DNA of 7,543 nt from Actinomycetota bacterium (GCA_019243975.1 JAFATL010000235.1:1-7543); one strand, 5' to 3'; positions 1 through 6,327 are shown, counted from the first letter of the stretch. A program made the numbers and translations. The notes: a model not told the origin generated them from the sequence alone.

Positions 1-21
1 GGCTCACTGTGCGTCCATCAG

Positions 22-27
22 TAGCCT
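22..27 (+). promoter_or_regulatory. Putative -10 element (TAGCCT) of the alpha-glucosidase gene
   Basis: TAGCCT fits the actinobacterial TAnnnT -10 consensus and ends 6 bases before the ATG at 34. That would place the transcription start at or next to the start codon and give a leaderless mRNA. In agreement, no purine-rich Shine-Dalgarno is visible in the bases just before the ATG. The matching -35 would fall at or beyond the left window edge, so it cannot be judged. Confidence 0.4.
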
Positions 28-33
28 GCGGCC

Positions 34-1554
34 ATGCCCGAGGCACCCTGGTGGAAGACCGCCGTCGTGTACCAGATCTATCCCCGGAGCTTCGCCGACT
101 CGACGGCCGACGGCGTGGGCGACCTGGAGGGGATCCGCCAGCACCTCGACCACCTCGAGTGGCTGGGCGTCGATGCGATCTGGCTGTCGCCGTTCTTCAC
201 CTCGCCGATGGCCGACTTCGGCTACGACGTCGCCGACTACTGCGACGTCGACCCCATTTTCGGCACCCTCGCCGACTTCGACCGCCTGCTCGCCGACGCC
301 CACGCCCGCGGCATCCGCGTCCTGATCGACTGGGTGCCCAACCACAGCAGCGACCGCCACCCGTGGTTCGTCGAGTCGCGCTCGTCACGCGACAACCCCA
401 AGCGCGACTGGTACATCTGGCGGGACGGCACGCCCGATCAGACTCCCAACAACTGGTCGGCCGCCTTCGGCGGCAAGGTGTGGACGTGGGACGAGGCCAC
501 CTCGCAGTGGTACCTGCACCTGTTCCTTCCCGAGCAGCCTGACCTCAACTGGCGCAACCCCGAGGTCGTGGCGGCCATGCACGACACGTTGCGGTTCTGG
601 CTCGACCGCGGTGTCGACGGCTTCCGCATGGACGTCATCCACGGCATCGTCAAGCGCGCCGACCTGGCCGACCTGCCCGTCGACAAGCACCACGCGCCCG
701 ACCGCTTCGACGAACCCGCCGTGCACGCGAACCTGCGCGAGATCCGCGCGCTCATCGACGGTTACCCCGGTGACCGCACCAGCGTGGGCGAGGTGTACAT
801 CCTGTCGACGGCCAAGGTGGCCGAGTACTACGGGCAGGGCGACGAGTTGCACATGGCGTTCAACTTCCCGCCGCTCTACGCGCCGTGGGATGCCGCCAAG
901 TGGCGCACGCGCATCGACCGCGTCGTGGAGGAGCTCGATCCACGCGATGCATGGCCCACGTGGGTGCTCTCCAACCACGACAACCCGCGCCACCGCACGC
1001 GCTACGGCGGGTCGGAAGCGCGGGCGCGCGCCGCGGCGGTGCTGTTGCTCACATTGCGGGGCACTCCCTTCCTCTACGCCGGCGAAGAGCTGGGACTGGA
1101 GGACGCGGTGATCCCCAAGGAGCGCGAGGTCGACCCCGCCGGCCGCGACATCTGTCGCGCCCCCATCCCGTGGACCGCGGCGGCCGACCACGGCTGGGGC
1201 GTCGAGGATCCATGGCTGCCGTGGCCCCCCGAGCCCGACGTGCGCAACGCCGACGTGCTGCGGGCCGACGAGGCGTCGATCCTGCACCTCTACCGCCGCA
1301 TCCTCGCGGCGCGAAAGGGCTCGCCGGCGTTGCAGCTCGGCGCGTGGTCGCCGCTGCCGGCGCCCCCGACGGTGCTTGCGTACTCGCGCGTCCTCGGCGA
1401 CGACAGGCGTATCGTGCTCGTGAACTTCGGCGACGCGCCTGTTGCGGTGTCAGTCGACGTCGAGACCGTCGTCGAGGTCGCCAGCGACGGGCTCGGCGAG
1501 GGCGAGGGCTATGCCGGCACGGTGGCCGCCGATTCGGCCGTCATTCTCCGGTGA
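34..1554 (+). CDS. GH13 family alpha-glucosidase
   Basis: The 506-residue protein is a glycoside hydrolase of family 13, expected to release glucose from the non-reducing end of short alpha-glucosides in the cytoplasm (no signal peptide is visible). Conserved regions occur in order: DWVPNH at residues 99-104; QPDLNW at 168-173; GFRMD with nucleophile Asp200; VGEVYI with acid/base Glu253; and SNHDN with transition-state Asp316. The (beta/alpha)8 barrel fills roughly 10-400 and a beta-sandwich C-terminal domain follows. Length is normal for the family. Val201 directly follows the nucleophile; in oligo-1,6-glucosidase/isomaltase enzymes a valine at this site is associated with alpha-1,6 activity. 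However, the DVxHG context also resembles actinobacterial AglA-type (GH13_30-like) enzymes, so substrate choice is open. The ATG at 34 is chosen because homology begins almost at once (VVYQIYPRSF, residues 11-20). No sugar transporter or regulator is visible nearby. Trehalose synthase and sucrose-specific enzymes are related alternatives but fit less well. Confidence 0.93.
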   Translation: MPEAPWWKTAVVYQIYPRSFADSTADGVGDLEGIRQHLDHLEWLGVDAIWLSPFFTSPMADFGYDVADYCDVDPIFGTLADFDRLLADAHARGIRVLIDWVPNHSSDRHPWFVESRSSRDNPKRDWYIWRDGTPDQTPNNWSAAFGGKVWTWDEATSQWYLHLFLPEQPDLNWRNPEVVAAMHDTLRFWLDRGVDGFRMDVIHGIVKRADLADLPVDKHHAPDRFDEPAVHANLREIRALIDGYPGDRTSVGEVYILSTAKVAEYYGQGDELHMAFNFPPLYAPWDAAKWRTRIDRVVEELDPRDAWPTWVLSNHDNPRHRTRYGGSEARARAAAVLLLTLRGTPFLYAGEELGLEDAVIPKEREVDPAGRDICRAPIPWTAAADHGWGVEDPWLPWPPEPDVRNADVLRADEASILHLYRRILAARKGSPALQLGAWSPLPAPPTVLAYSRVLGDDRRIVLVNFGDAPVAVSVDVETVVEVASDGLGEGEGYAGTVAADSAVILR

Positions 1555-2710
1555 TGGGCTGACGCGACCGCTTCTCGACGACCAGGTCGCCCTTGCCGTC
1601 GAAGGCGACAGCCGCCTCGCCGTCGACCAAGCGGCGAATGGGCTCCCCGAGCAGGTGGCTACGCCAGCCGTGGCTCAGGCGTCCGCGCGTGTCGCCGCGC
1701 AGCAATGCGTGGAGGTCGGCGCGCGTCGCCAGCAGGCTGGCATCGATGCGTACGTCGCGCGCCAGCTGCGCAATCCACGCCGACACCAGCGCCACCGCCG
1801 GCCGTAGCGCAGGGTCGAGGTCGTCGCGCTGGGGCAGGCGCAGTTGCGACTCGTCCAACTCCTTGCCCCGGCGCACGGCCGCGAGCAGCTCCTCGACGGC
1901 GTCGCCCTTGAGCGGGCGACCTTCGAGGCCGCGGATGTCGCGCAGCTCGCGCGCCGACGCGGGCGGCCGGTGGGCAATGCCGAGGATCGCCATGTCGGAG
2001 AGCACGAAGCGGGTCGGGATGTCGAGGGCCATGGCCCGGTGTTCGCGCCACTGGGCGACCTCCTGGGCCACACAGCGCGACTTGCCCCGCAACGTGCGCG
2101 TCTCCTTCAACCGCCACCACGCGGTCGTCGGATCCGACACCGCCGCCGCCCGCTGCAGTTGCACCGCGCACTCCTGCTCGGCCCACTCCAGCCGCCCGTC
2201 CTTCTCCAGTTGGGCGACGATCAGCTCGCGGATCTCGAGCAGGTGGACCACGTCGGACGCGGCGTAGTCCTTCTGCGCATCGGTGAGCGGGCGCCGCGTC
2301 CAGTTGGTGAGACGATCACCCTTGGGCAGCTTCACGTGGAGCAGCTGATCGACCAGCGTGCTCAGCGACGGCGACGAGAAGCCGAGGAAGCCGGCCGCCA
2401 CCTGCGTGTCGAACAGGGTCGTGGGCAACGCGTTGCACGCCCGCAGCAACACCTCCAGGTCCTGCTCCGAGGCGTGGGCGACGAACACCGCGTCGCTGGA
2501 CAGCACGGGTGCCAACGGAGCGAGGTCGAGGTCCAGTGGGTCGACGAGCACGAGCCGTCCGGGGAACGCCACCTGCAGCAAGGCCAGGTGCGGGTAATAG
2601 GTGCGCTCGCGGTGGAACTCGGTGTCGAGCGCGTACGCCGGCTCCTTCAGCAGTGCGTTGCAGAGATCCTCGAGCCCCCCGGGATCGGCGATCCACTCGG
2701 CTGAGGTCAT
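1541..2710 (-). CDS. rnd: RNase D-type 3'-5' exoribonuclease (DEDDy, HRDC)
   Basis: This 389-residue cytoplasmic protein matches ribonuclease D, which trims the 3' ends of tRNA precursors and other structured RNAs. The exonuclease domain occupies about residues 5-170 and has all DEDDy residues: LDTEF (Asp29, Glu31), HASEQD (Asp84), and YAASD (Tyr149, Asp153). An HRDC-like nucleic-acid-binding domain follows at about 210-285 (segment RELRDIRGLEGRPLKG). The remaining 100 residues fit the C-terminal helical part of RNase D, and total length is near that of E. coli RNase D. The start is the ATG at 2710. It overlaps the stop of the upstream transporter as ATGA, so translation is probably coupled and no separate promoter is needed. 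The 3' end overlaps the alpha-glucosidase by 14 bases tail to tail. The frame stays open far upstream of 2710, but that stretch is antisense-like Arg/Ala/Gly-rich sequence over the transporter gene and is not part of the protein. Confidence 0.93.
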   Translation of the reverse strand: MTSAEWIADPGGLEDLCNALLKEPAYALDTEFHRERTYYPHLALLQVAFPGRLVLVDPLDLDLAPLAPVLSSDAVFVAHASEQDLEVLLRACNALPTTLFDTQVAAGFLGFSSPSLSTLVDQLLHVKLPKGDRLTNWTRRPLTDAQKDYAASDVVHLLEIRELIVAQLEKDGRLEWAEQECAVQLQRAAAVSDPTTAWWRLKETRTLRGKSRCVAQEVAQWREHRAMALDIPTRFVLSDMAILGIAHRPPASARELRDIRGLEGRPLKGDAVEELLAAVRRGKELDESQLRLPQRDDLDPALRPAVALVSAWIAQLARDVRIDASLLATRADLHALLRGDTRGRLSHGWRSHLLGEPIRRLVDGEAAVAFDGKGDLVVEKRSRQPITGE

Positions 2711-3810
2711 CCGCCAGACGGTACCGCAGCCTTCCGCTCGCTCCTGAGCTCGAGATAGACGGCCTTCACCGCCCCCACCAGCGGTACGGAGATGAGCCCG
2801 CCGACCACGCCGCCGGCGGCGATGCCGATGAGGGCGGCGATCATCGTGGTCGGGGGCGACAGTCGCACGGCGTGCCCTATGAGGACGGGATCGAACACCT
2901 GGTGCTTGAGCTGGAGGTACAGCACCACCACGATCACGCAGATCACCCCCGTGCCCGCGCCGTGGGACAGGCCGAGCAGCACGAAGGGGATGGCACCGGC
3001 AGCACCGCCGACCTGGGGCACGAGGTCCCACAACGCGAACCAGATGGCCGCCAGCGGTATCAGGGGCACGCGGAGCACGAGCCCTGCGATCAGGATGATG
3101 AGGCCGGCGACCGCCGAGACGAGGAGCGAGCCGGCGACGTACCGACCGACGACGCGGTACCCCAGCTCGGCCAGGGTGTCGGCGCGCTCGCGCTGCGAGA
3201 CCGGCACCAGCCGGCGCCCAGCCCGCACGAGGCGCTCGCCGTCGAGGAGCAGCGTGGTGGCGAACAGCAGCGTGACGACAGCTGCCAGCGCGCCGCCGGC
3301 GAGCGAGCGGCCGGCCCGGGTGATCGGCTCGGTGTTGCGGCTGAGCTTGTCGGGCAGGTTCTCGAGGTAGTCCTGCACCTTGGTGGGCACGTGGGCCTTC
3401 TCGAGCGGGTGCCCGATCAACGGGAGCCGACCGATCTCGTGCACCACGTGCGGCAGCTGCTTGCGCAGCTCCTTGGCCTGATGGATCGCCGGTGGCACGA
3501 CCAGGGCGCCCAGCCCCGACAGCGCCAGCACCCCGGCCGCCACCACGATGGCCACGGCGCCGCTGCGGCCCACCTTGGCCCGGCGCTGCACCCACCGCAC
3601 CACCGGGTCGACGGCCAAGGCGATGATCGCGGCGATGACCAACGCCGTGACGGTCCTCGGCGTCTCGCCCACCAGGCCAATGAGCGCCATGAGCCCGACC
3701 AGGGCGGCGATGACCACGAGCACCGAGCGGTAGTCGAGGTCGACGAGCCGCACGTTGCCGGGCGGAGGCGCTGCCGGTGCGGCGGGTGTCACGCTGTCCC
3801 CGGCGGCCAC
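2707..3810 (-). CDS. AI-2E (PerM-like) family transporter, copy 1
   Basis: The predicted 367-residue inner-membrane protein belongs to the AI-2E/UPF0118 family, whose members include the E. coli exporter TqsA, PerM permeases and Na+/H+ antiporters; the substrate cannot be told from sequence. Hydrophobic segments lie near residues 28-47, 53-70, 84-107, 170-189, 223-247, 252-282, 285-302 and 318-352. A long polar loop at about 108-168 sits between the third and fourth, as is typical. Family signatures are WDLVPQVGGAAGAIP (261-275) and VFDPVLIGHAVRLSPP (305-320), followed by the Gly-rich last segment ending in a proline (SVPL). The start is uncertain. GTG at 3810 is preferred because a TACGAT -10 lies 6 bases upstream; it gives a Pro/Ala-rich 20-residue cytoplasmic lead. 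GTG codons at 3792 and 3753 are alternatives, and none has a Shine-Dalgarno. The stop overlaps the RNase D start by 4 bases, indicating one operon. Confidence 0.88.
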   Translation of the reverse strand: MAAGDSVTPAAPAAPPPGNVRLVDLDYRSVLVVIAALVGLMALIGLVGETPRTVTALVIAAIIALAVDPVVRWVQRRAKVGRSGAVAIVVAAGVLALSGLGALVVPPAIHQAKELRKQLPHVVHEIGRLPLIGHPLEKAHVPTKVQDYLENLPDKLSRNTEPITRAGRSLAGGALAAVVTLLFATTLLLDGERLVRAGRRLVPVSQRERADTLAELGYRVVGRYVAGSLLVSAVAGLIILIAGLVLRVPLIPLAAIWFALWDLVPQVGGAAGAIPFVLLGLSHGAGTGVICVIVVVLYLQLKHQVFDPVLIGHAVRLSPPTTMIAALIGIAAGGVVGGLISVPLVGAVKAVYLELRSERKAAVPSGG

Positions 3811-3812
3811 GC

Positions 3813-3825
3813 CGGTATCGTACCG
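3813..3825. promoter_or_regulatory. Palindromic divergent promoter with two overlapping -10 elements
   Basis: The 13 bases CGGTATCGTACCG form an inverted repeat (CGGTA, TCG, TACCG). On the plus strand they contain TATCGT (3816-3821), 8 bases before the ATG at 3830. On the minus strand they contain TACGAT (3822-3817), exactly 6 bases before the GTG at 3810. Both fit TAnnnT, so the same bases could serve as the -10 of both transporter genes and give leaderless or nearly leaderless transcripts. No convincing -35 is seen on either side; the best plus-strand candidate is CTGTCC at 3794-3799 with a 16-base spacer. It could instead, or also, be a small operator. The call is inferred from motif and spacing only. 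Confidence 0.42.
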
Positions 3826-3829
3826 ACCG

Positions 3830-4873
3830 ATGGGGCCGAGCCTGCCGATAGAGCGGCTGCGTTTCACGCCGCGGTCGGCCGTGCTCGCCGTCGTGCTGTT
3901 CGGCGCCGCCTTCGCCGCGCTGCGGATCGTGTCGGACTCGCAGCGCGTGATCGGCTGGATCCTCGCCGCGTCGGCGTTGGCCGGCCTGCTCCACCCGGTG
4001 TGCGAACGGCTACGGCGCTTCATGCCCAACGGCTTGGCCGTGGTGTCGGTGATGCTGCTGGCCATCGGGGCGACGGGCCTCGTGGCGTGGGGCGCGGTGG
4101 GCGGCATCGTGCGCGAGACGCATGTGCTGCAAGAAGCGGCGCCAAAGCGGGCAGCCGAGCTCGAACGCTCGCAGCGATTCGGCCGGGTGGCGCGCCAGTT
4201 CAAGCTCGTCGAACGCACCAAGCAACTGGTCAAGGAGGCGCCCCAGAAGCTCCGGGGCGGTACGCCCGCCGAGGCCATCCGTTCGGCCACCACCCGCGGC
4301 TTGGCGTTCCTCGCCACCGCCGTGCTCACGCTGTTCCTCCTCCTCCATGGGCCGAACATCGCCCGCGCCGGCGCCCAACAGATCGCCGACCCCCGCCGCC
4401 GGGCCCGGTGGCAGCGAATTGCCCTGCAGGCCTACCGGCGCGCCTTCGGGTACGCACGCGGCACGATCCTGATGGGCGTTGCCGTCGGGGTGCTGGCCTT
4501 CGTCGCCGGCCGCATCGCCGGCGTACCGGGCGCCGCTCCGCTGGCGTTGTGGGCCGGGCTGTGGGACGCGGTGCCACTCATCGGTGCCTTCGTGGGCGCG
4601 CTCCCGATCATCGGGCTGGCCGCCGCCGACGACCCCAACAAGGCGTTGGTGCTCGGCATCGTCTTCCTCGCCTACGAGCTGTTCGAGAGCTTCGTGCTCG
4701 AGCGACGGCTCGAGCAGCGCACGCTGCGGGTCGGGCCCTTCCTGACGATCGTCGGCGGCTTCGCGGGCCTCGAGCTGTACGGCATCGGCGGCGCGCTCAT
4801 GGCGCTGCTCGTGATCACCTTCGTGATGTCGGTGCTCGACGAGGTGACGCGACCCGAGCCCGAGCCCGCGTAG
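3830..4873 (+). CDS. AI-2E (PerM-like) family transporter, copy 2
   Basis: This is a 347-residue polytopic membrane protein of the AI-2E/UPF0118 family, diverged from its head-to-head neighbour. Hydrophobic segments lie near residues 17-34, 40-55, 68-92, 156-173, 211-230, 235-265, 271-290 and 303-335, with a charged Lys/Arg-rich loop at about 94-150. The signature WDAVPLIGAFVGALP (245-259) aligns with WDLVPQVGGAAGAIP in copy 1 and identifies the family. The segment after it (ERRLEQRTLRVGPF, 291-304) lacks the usual proline of the v-x-P-x-i-x-G pattern, so this copy is the more divergent. The C-terminus is a short Pro-Glu tail (EPEPEPA-like). ATG 3830 is chosen because it immediately precedes the family's first membrane segment and lies 8 bases after a TATCGT hexamer; an in-frame TTG at 3755 would overlap the divergent gene's start region. 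The substrate is unknown. The gene ends 3 bases before the stop of the convergent luciferase-like gene. Confidence 0.87.
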   Translation: MGPSLPIERLRFTPRSAVLAVVLFGAAFAALRIVSDSQRVIGWILAASALAGLLHPVCERLRRFMPNGLAVVSVMLLAIGATGLVAWGAVGGIVRETHVLQEAAPKRAAELERSQRFGRVARQFKLVERTKQLVKEAPQKLRGGTPAEAIRSATTRGLAFLATAVLTLFLLLHGPNIARAGAQQIADPRRRARWQRIALQAYRRAFGYARGTILMGVAVGVLAFVAGRIAGVPGAAPLALWAGLWDAVPLIGAFVGALPIIGLAAADDPNKALVLGIVFLAYELFESFVLERRLEQRTLRVGPFLTIVGGFAGLELYGIGGALMALLVITFVMSVLDEVTRPEPEPA

Positions 4874-4876
4874 CGG

Positions 4877-5707
4877 CTAGTCAGCGCGGGGCGCGAGCCG
4901 CTCCCACAGCGCGTCGGCCGAACGCAGCCAGCCGTCGATGTCGCCTTGCGCGGGCGTGACCAGCACGTGCTGCAGGCCAGCGCCGGCGAGGGCATCGAGG
5001 TCACGTTCGATGTCGCCGGCGTCGGTGGCGATGCCGTCCCAGTTGGTGCGCACCGACAGAGTGAACGTCTCCTCCGGCCGCTCCGCCCGCAGGCGCGCCA
5101 GCACGGGCACGGTGCGCTCGGGCTCGGAGAAGGTGCCGTGCCAGCCGTCGCCCTTGGCCACGGCCCGTCGCAGGGCCGGCGGCGCGCCCCCACCCACCCA
5201 GATCTCGATCGGGTGCGCGGGCCCGGGCACCACCTTCAAGTCCTCGAACGACACGGTGGGGCCGGCAAAGGTCACCGGCTGCTCGCCCCAACACGCCCGC
5301 ATGCAGTCGATGGCCTCGTCGGTGCGCGCCCCTCGTTCGGCGTAGGGCACGTCGAGGGCGTCGAACTCCGCCTGCAGCCACCCCGACCCGATGCCGATCG
5401 TGAGGCGGCCACCGCTCAACTGGTCGAGCGACGCCAGCTCCTTGGCCAACTCGAGCGGATGGCGGTACGGAAGCACCAGCACACTCGTGCCCAACCCCAC
5501 GCGCGTGGTGGCGGCGGCTGCCCACGTCAGCGCCACGATCGGCTCGAACAGGAACGACGGCGGGTACGGCGCGCCGTCGGGGATGGCCACGTGGTCGCTC
5601 ACCCACACGTCGTGGAACCCGAGCGCCTCGGCGTGGCGCGCCACGCGCGTGATGGCCTCGCCGCCGGCGGCCCGGCCGTACTGCGGGAGGTGGATCCCGA
5701 AGCGCAC
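4877..5707 (-). CDS. Luciferase-like (LLM class) oxidoreductase, probably F420-dependent
   Basis: The 276-residue soluble protein has the bacterial-luciferase-like TIM-barrel fold, whose members use F420 or reduced FMN for hydride transfer or monooxygenation. It opens with VRFGIHLPQYG (1-11), followed by AEALGFHDVWVSDH (26-39), the strand GLGTSVLVLPYRHP (71-84), and the block LDQLSGGRLTIGIGSGWLQAEFDAL (94-118) typical of actinobacterial F420-type members. WVGGGAPPALRRAVAKGDGW further on is the phosphate-binding-side glycine region. It starts with GTG at 5707: a perfect GGAGG lies 5 bases upstream, and homology begins at the first residue. The upstream flavin reductase stops one base before this start, so the two are almost certainly translated together. 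That raises the possibility of a two-component FMNH2-dependent monooxygenase rather than an F420 enzyme. The substrate is unknown. Length is a little shorter than classical luciferases but normal for the short F420 subfamilies. Confidence 0.88.
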   Translation of the reverse strand: MRFGIHLPQYGRAAGGEAITRVARHAEALGFHDVWVSDHVAIPDGAPYPPSFLFEPIVALTWAAAATTRVGLGTSVLVLPYRHPLELAKELASLDQLSGGRLTIGIGSGWLQAEFDALDVPYAERGARTDEAIDCMRACWGEQPVTFAGPTVSFEDLKVVPGPAHPIEIWVGGGAPPALRRAVAKGDGWHGTFSEPERTVPVLARLRAERPEETFTLSVRTNWDGIATDAGDIERDLDALAGAGLQHVLVTPAQGDIDGWLRSADALWERLAPRAD

Positions 5708-5708
5708 G

Positions 5709-6251
5709 TCAGCCTCCGTAGTTCATGCGGGTGTCTTCCATCCGGAGCGGTGCGGTGTCCTCGGGCTTTTGGAACCCGGCGTCGACCACCTCACCGATGA
5801 AAAGCGTGCTCCCGCCGACGTCGACCTGTTGGCGCACCTCGCATTCGACGAACGCCACGGCCTGATCGAGAATCGGTGCGCCGGTGCGCCCGTCGTGGAA
5901 CGGGAACTCGTTGAGCGTGTGCGCTGCCTCGTCGACCTCGACCGGCTTGGTGAACTTGCGCACGATGGCGCGGTCCTCGCGGTCGATGACGTTGACCACG
6001 AACACTCCCCCGCCGGCGATCAGCTCGTGGGTGACCGCGTCCTTCTCCACCGACACCGCCACCAGCTTCGGATCGAAGCTCACCTGCGTCACCCAGTTGG
6101 CGGTCATCCCGTTGCGGCGATCGCCGTGGCGACTCCCGATGACGTAAAGACCACTCGGGAAGGTCCACAGCACCCGTCGGCGCAGCTTGTCGTACTCCTC
6201 GGGGTCGACACCGTCAGGGAACGGTCCGACCGGTCCGTGCTGTACAGGCAT
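5709..6251 (-). CDS. Flavin reductase-like FMN-binding-domain protein
   Basis: This 180-residue cytoplasmic protein belongs to the flavin reductase-like/FMN-binding split-barrel group (DIM6/NTAB type). Such proteins bind FMN and commonly use NAD(P)H to make reduced flavin for a partner monooxygenase. The core begins at about residue 22 (LRRRVLWTFPSGLYVIGS). The flavin-contact block NGMTANWVTQVSFDPKLVAVSV (47-68) is well conserved, followed by THELIAGGGVFVVNV (74-88), the mid-domain RKFTKPVEVDE (98-108) and LFIGEVVDAG (150-159). The C-terminus is PLRMEDTRMNYGG (168-180). The ATG at 6251 is preceded by TAGCGT 6 bases upstream and lacks a properly spaced Shine-Dalgarno, suggesting a leaderless message. 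It is followed after one base by the luciferase-like gene, its likely partner. Which pyridine nucleotide is used, and whether it is a true reductase or only an FMN-binding protein, cannot be read from the sequence. Confidence 0.87.
   Translation of the reverse strand: MPVQHGPVGPFPDGVDPEEYDKLRRRVLWTFPSGLYVIGSRHGDRRNGMTANWVTQVSFDPKLVAVSVEKDAVTHELIAGGGVFVVNVIDREDRAIVRKFTKPVEVDEAAHTLNEFPFHDGRTGAPILDQAVAFVECEVRQQVDVGGSTLFIGEVVDAGFQKPEDTAPLRMEDTRMNYGG
5713..5717 (-). promoter_or_regulatory. Ribosome-binding site GGAGG of the luciferase-like gene
   Basis: GGAGG lies 5 bases before the GTG start at 5707 and decides that start. It sits within the last codons (Tyr-Gly-Gly-stop) of the upstream flavin reductase gene, so a terminating ribosome covers it. 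This fits translational coupling. It is the only textbook Shine-Dalgarno I see in the window. Confidence 0.75.
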
Positions 6252-6257
6252 CCCCGG

Positions 6258-6263
6258 ACGCTA
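6258..6263 (-). promoter_or_regulatory. Putative -10 element (TAGCGT) of the flavin reductase operon
   Basis: TAGCGT on the minus strand fits TAnnnT and ends 6 bases before the ATG at 6251, the same spacing as at the alpha-glucosidase and the first transporter. No good -35 is seen. The -35 region (about 6281-6287) lies inside the left arm of the 17-bp inverted repeat, so that repeat and this promoter physically overlap. Confidence 0.4.
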
Positions 6264-6270
6264 CCTGTCT

Positions 6271-6322
6271 CGTTCTGGCCAGCGGATCAGCGTGTTTTCG
6301 GCGACATCCGCTGGCCAGAACG
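6271..6322 (-). terminator. 17-bp perfect inverted repeat, probable terminator of the peptidase-like gene
   Basis: Arms CGTTCTGGCCAGCGGAT (6271-6287) and ATCCGCTGGCCAGAACG (6306-6322) are exact reverse complements with an 18-base spacer. On the minus strand the hairpin begins 5 bases after the stop of the peptidase-like gene, the position expected of an intrinsic terminator, but no T-run follows. Terminators without a U-tract are plausible in high-GC actinobacteria. Each arm also contains the 8-base palindrome CTGGCCAG. The element equally resembles a dispersed palindromic repeat or a large operator upstream of the flavin reductase promoter. Confidence 0.6.
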
Positions 6323-6327
6323 TGAAA

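Noticed and set aside
385..1287. 300-codon minus-strand open frame inside the alpha-glucosidase
   Set aside because: It lies wholly antisense to a complete GH13 enzyme and is Val/Arg/Gly-rich without recognisable motifs.
2711..3994. In-frame upstream extension of the RNase D gene to about 817 codons
   Set aside because: The extra 428 codons are low-complexity Arg/Gly/Ala sequence opposite the real frame of the transporter. The RNase D homology starts at the ATG at 2710, which has the ATGA overlap.
3811..4359. In-frame upstream extension of transporter 1 to a 550-codon protein
   Set aside because: It would run antisense through the 5' half of transporter 2, adds Ser/Arg/Thr-rich sequence with no membrane character, and ignores the promoter-like palindrome.
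4856..4869. Short GAGCCC tandem repeat at the end of transporter 2
   Set aside because: Only two to three imperfect units encoding a Pro-Glu tail; too short to call a repeat element.
4865..4890. CCCGCG / CGCGGG 6-bp stem across the convergent stops of transporter 2 and the luciferase-like gene
   Set aside because: A 6-bp pure G/C stem with a 14-base loop is expected often in such GC-rich DNA, no T-run follows, and it overlaps both coding ends.
2509..4959. Plus-strand open frame of 816 codons crossing the RNase D and transporter genes
   Set aside because: Its translation is Arg/Ala/Gly/Pro-rich with no domain, it lies antisense to two clear conserved proteins and overlaps a third in another frame. 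This is the usual GC-rich shadow effect.
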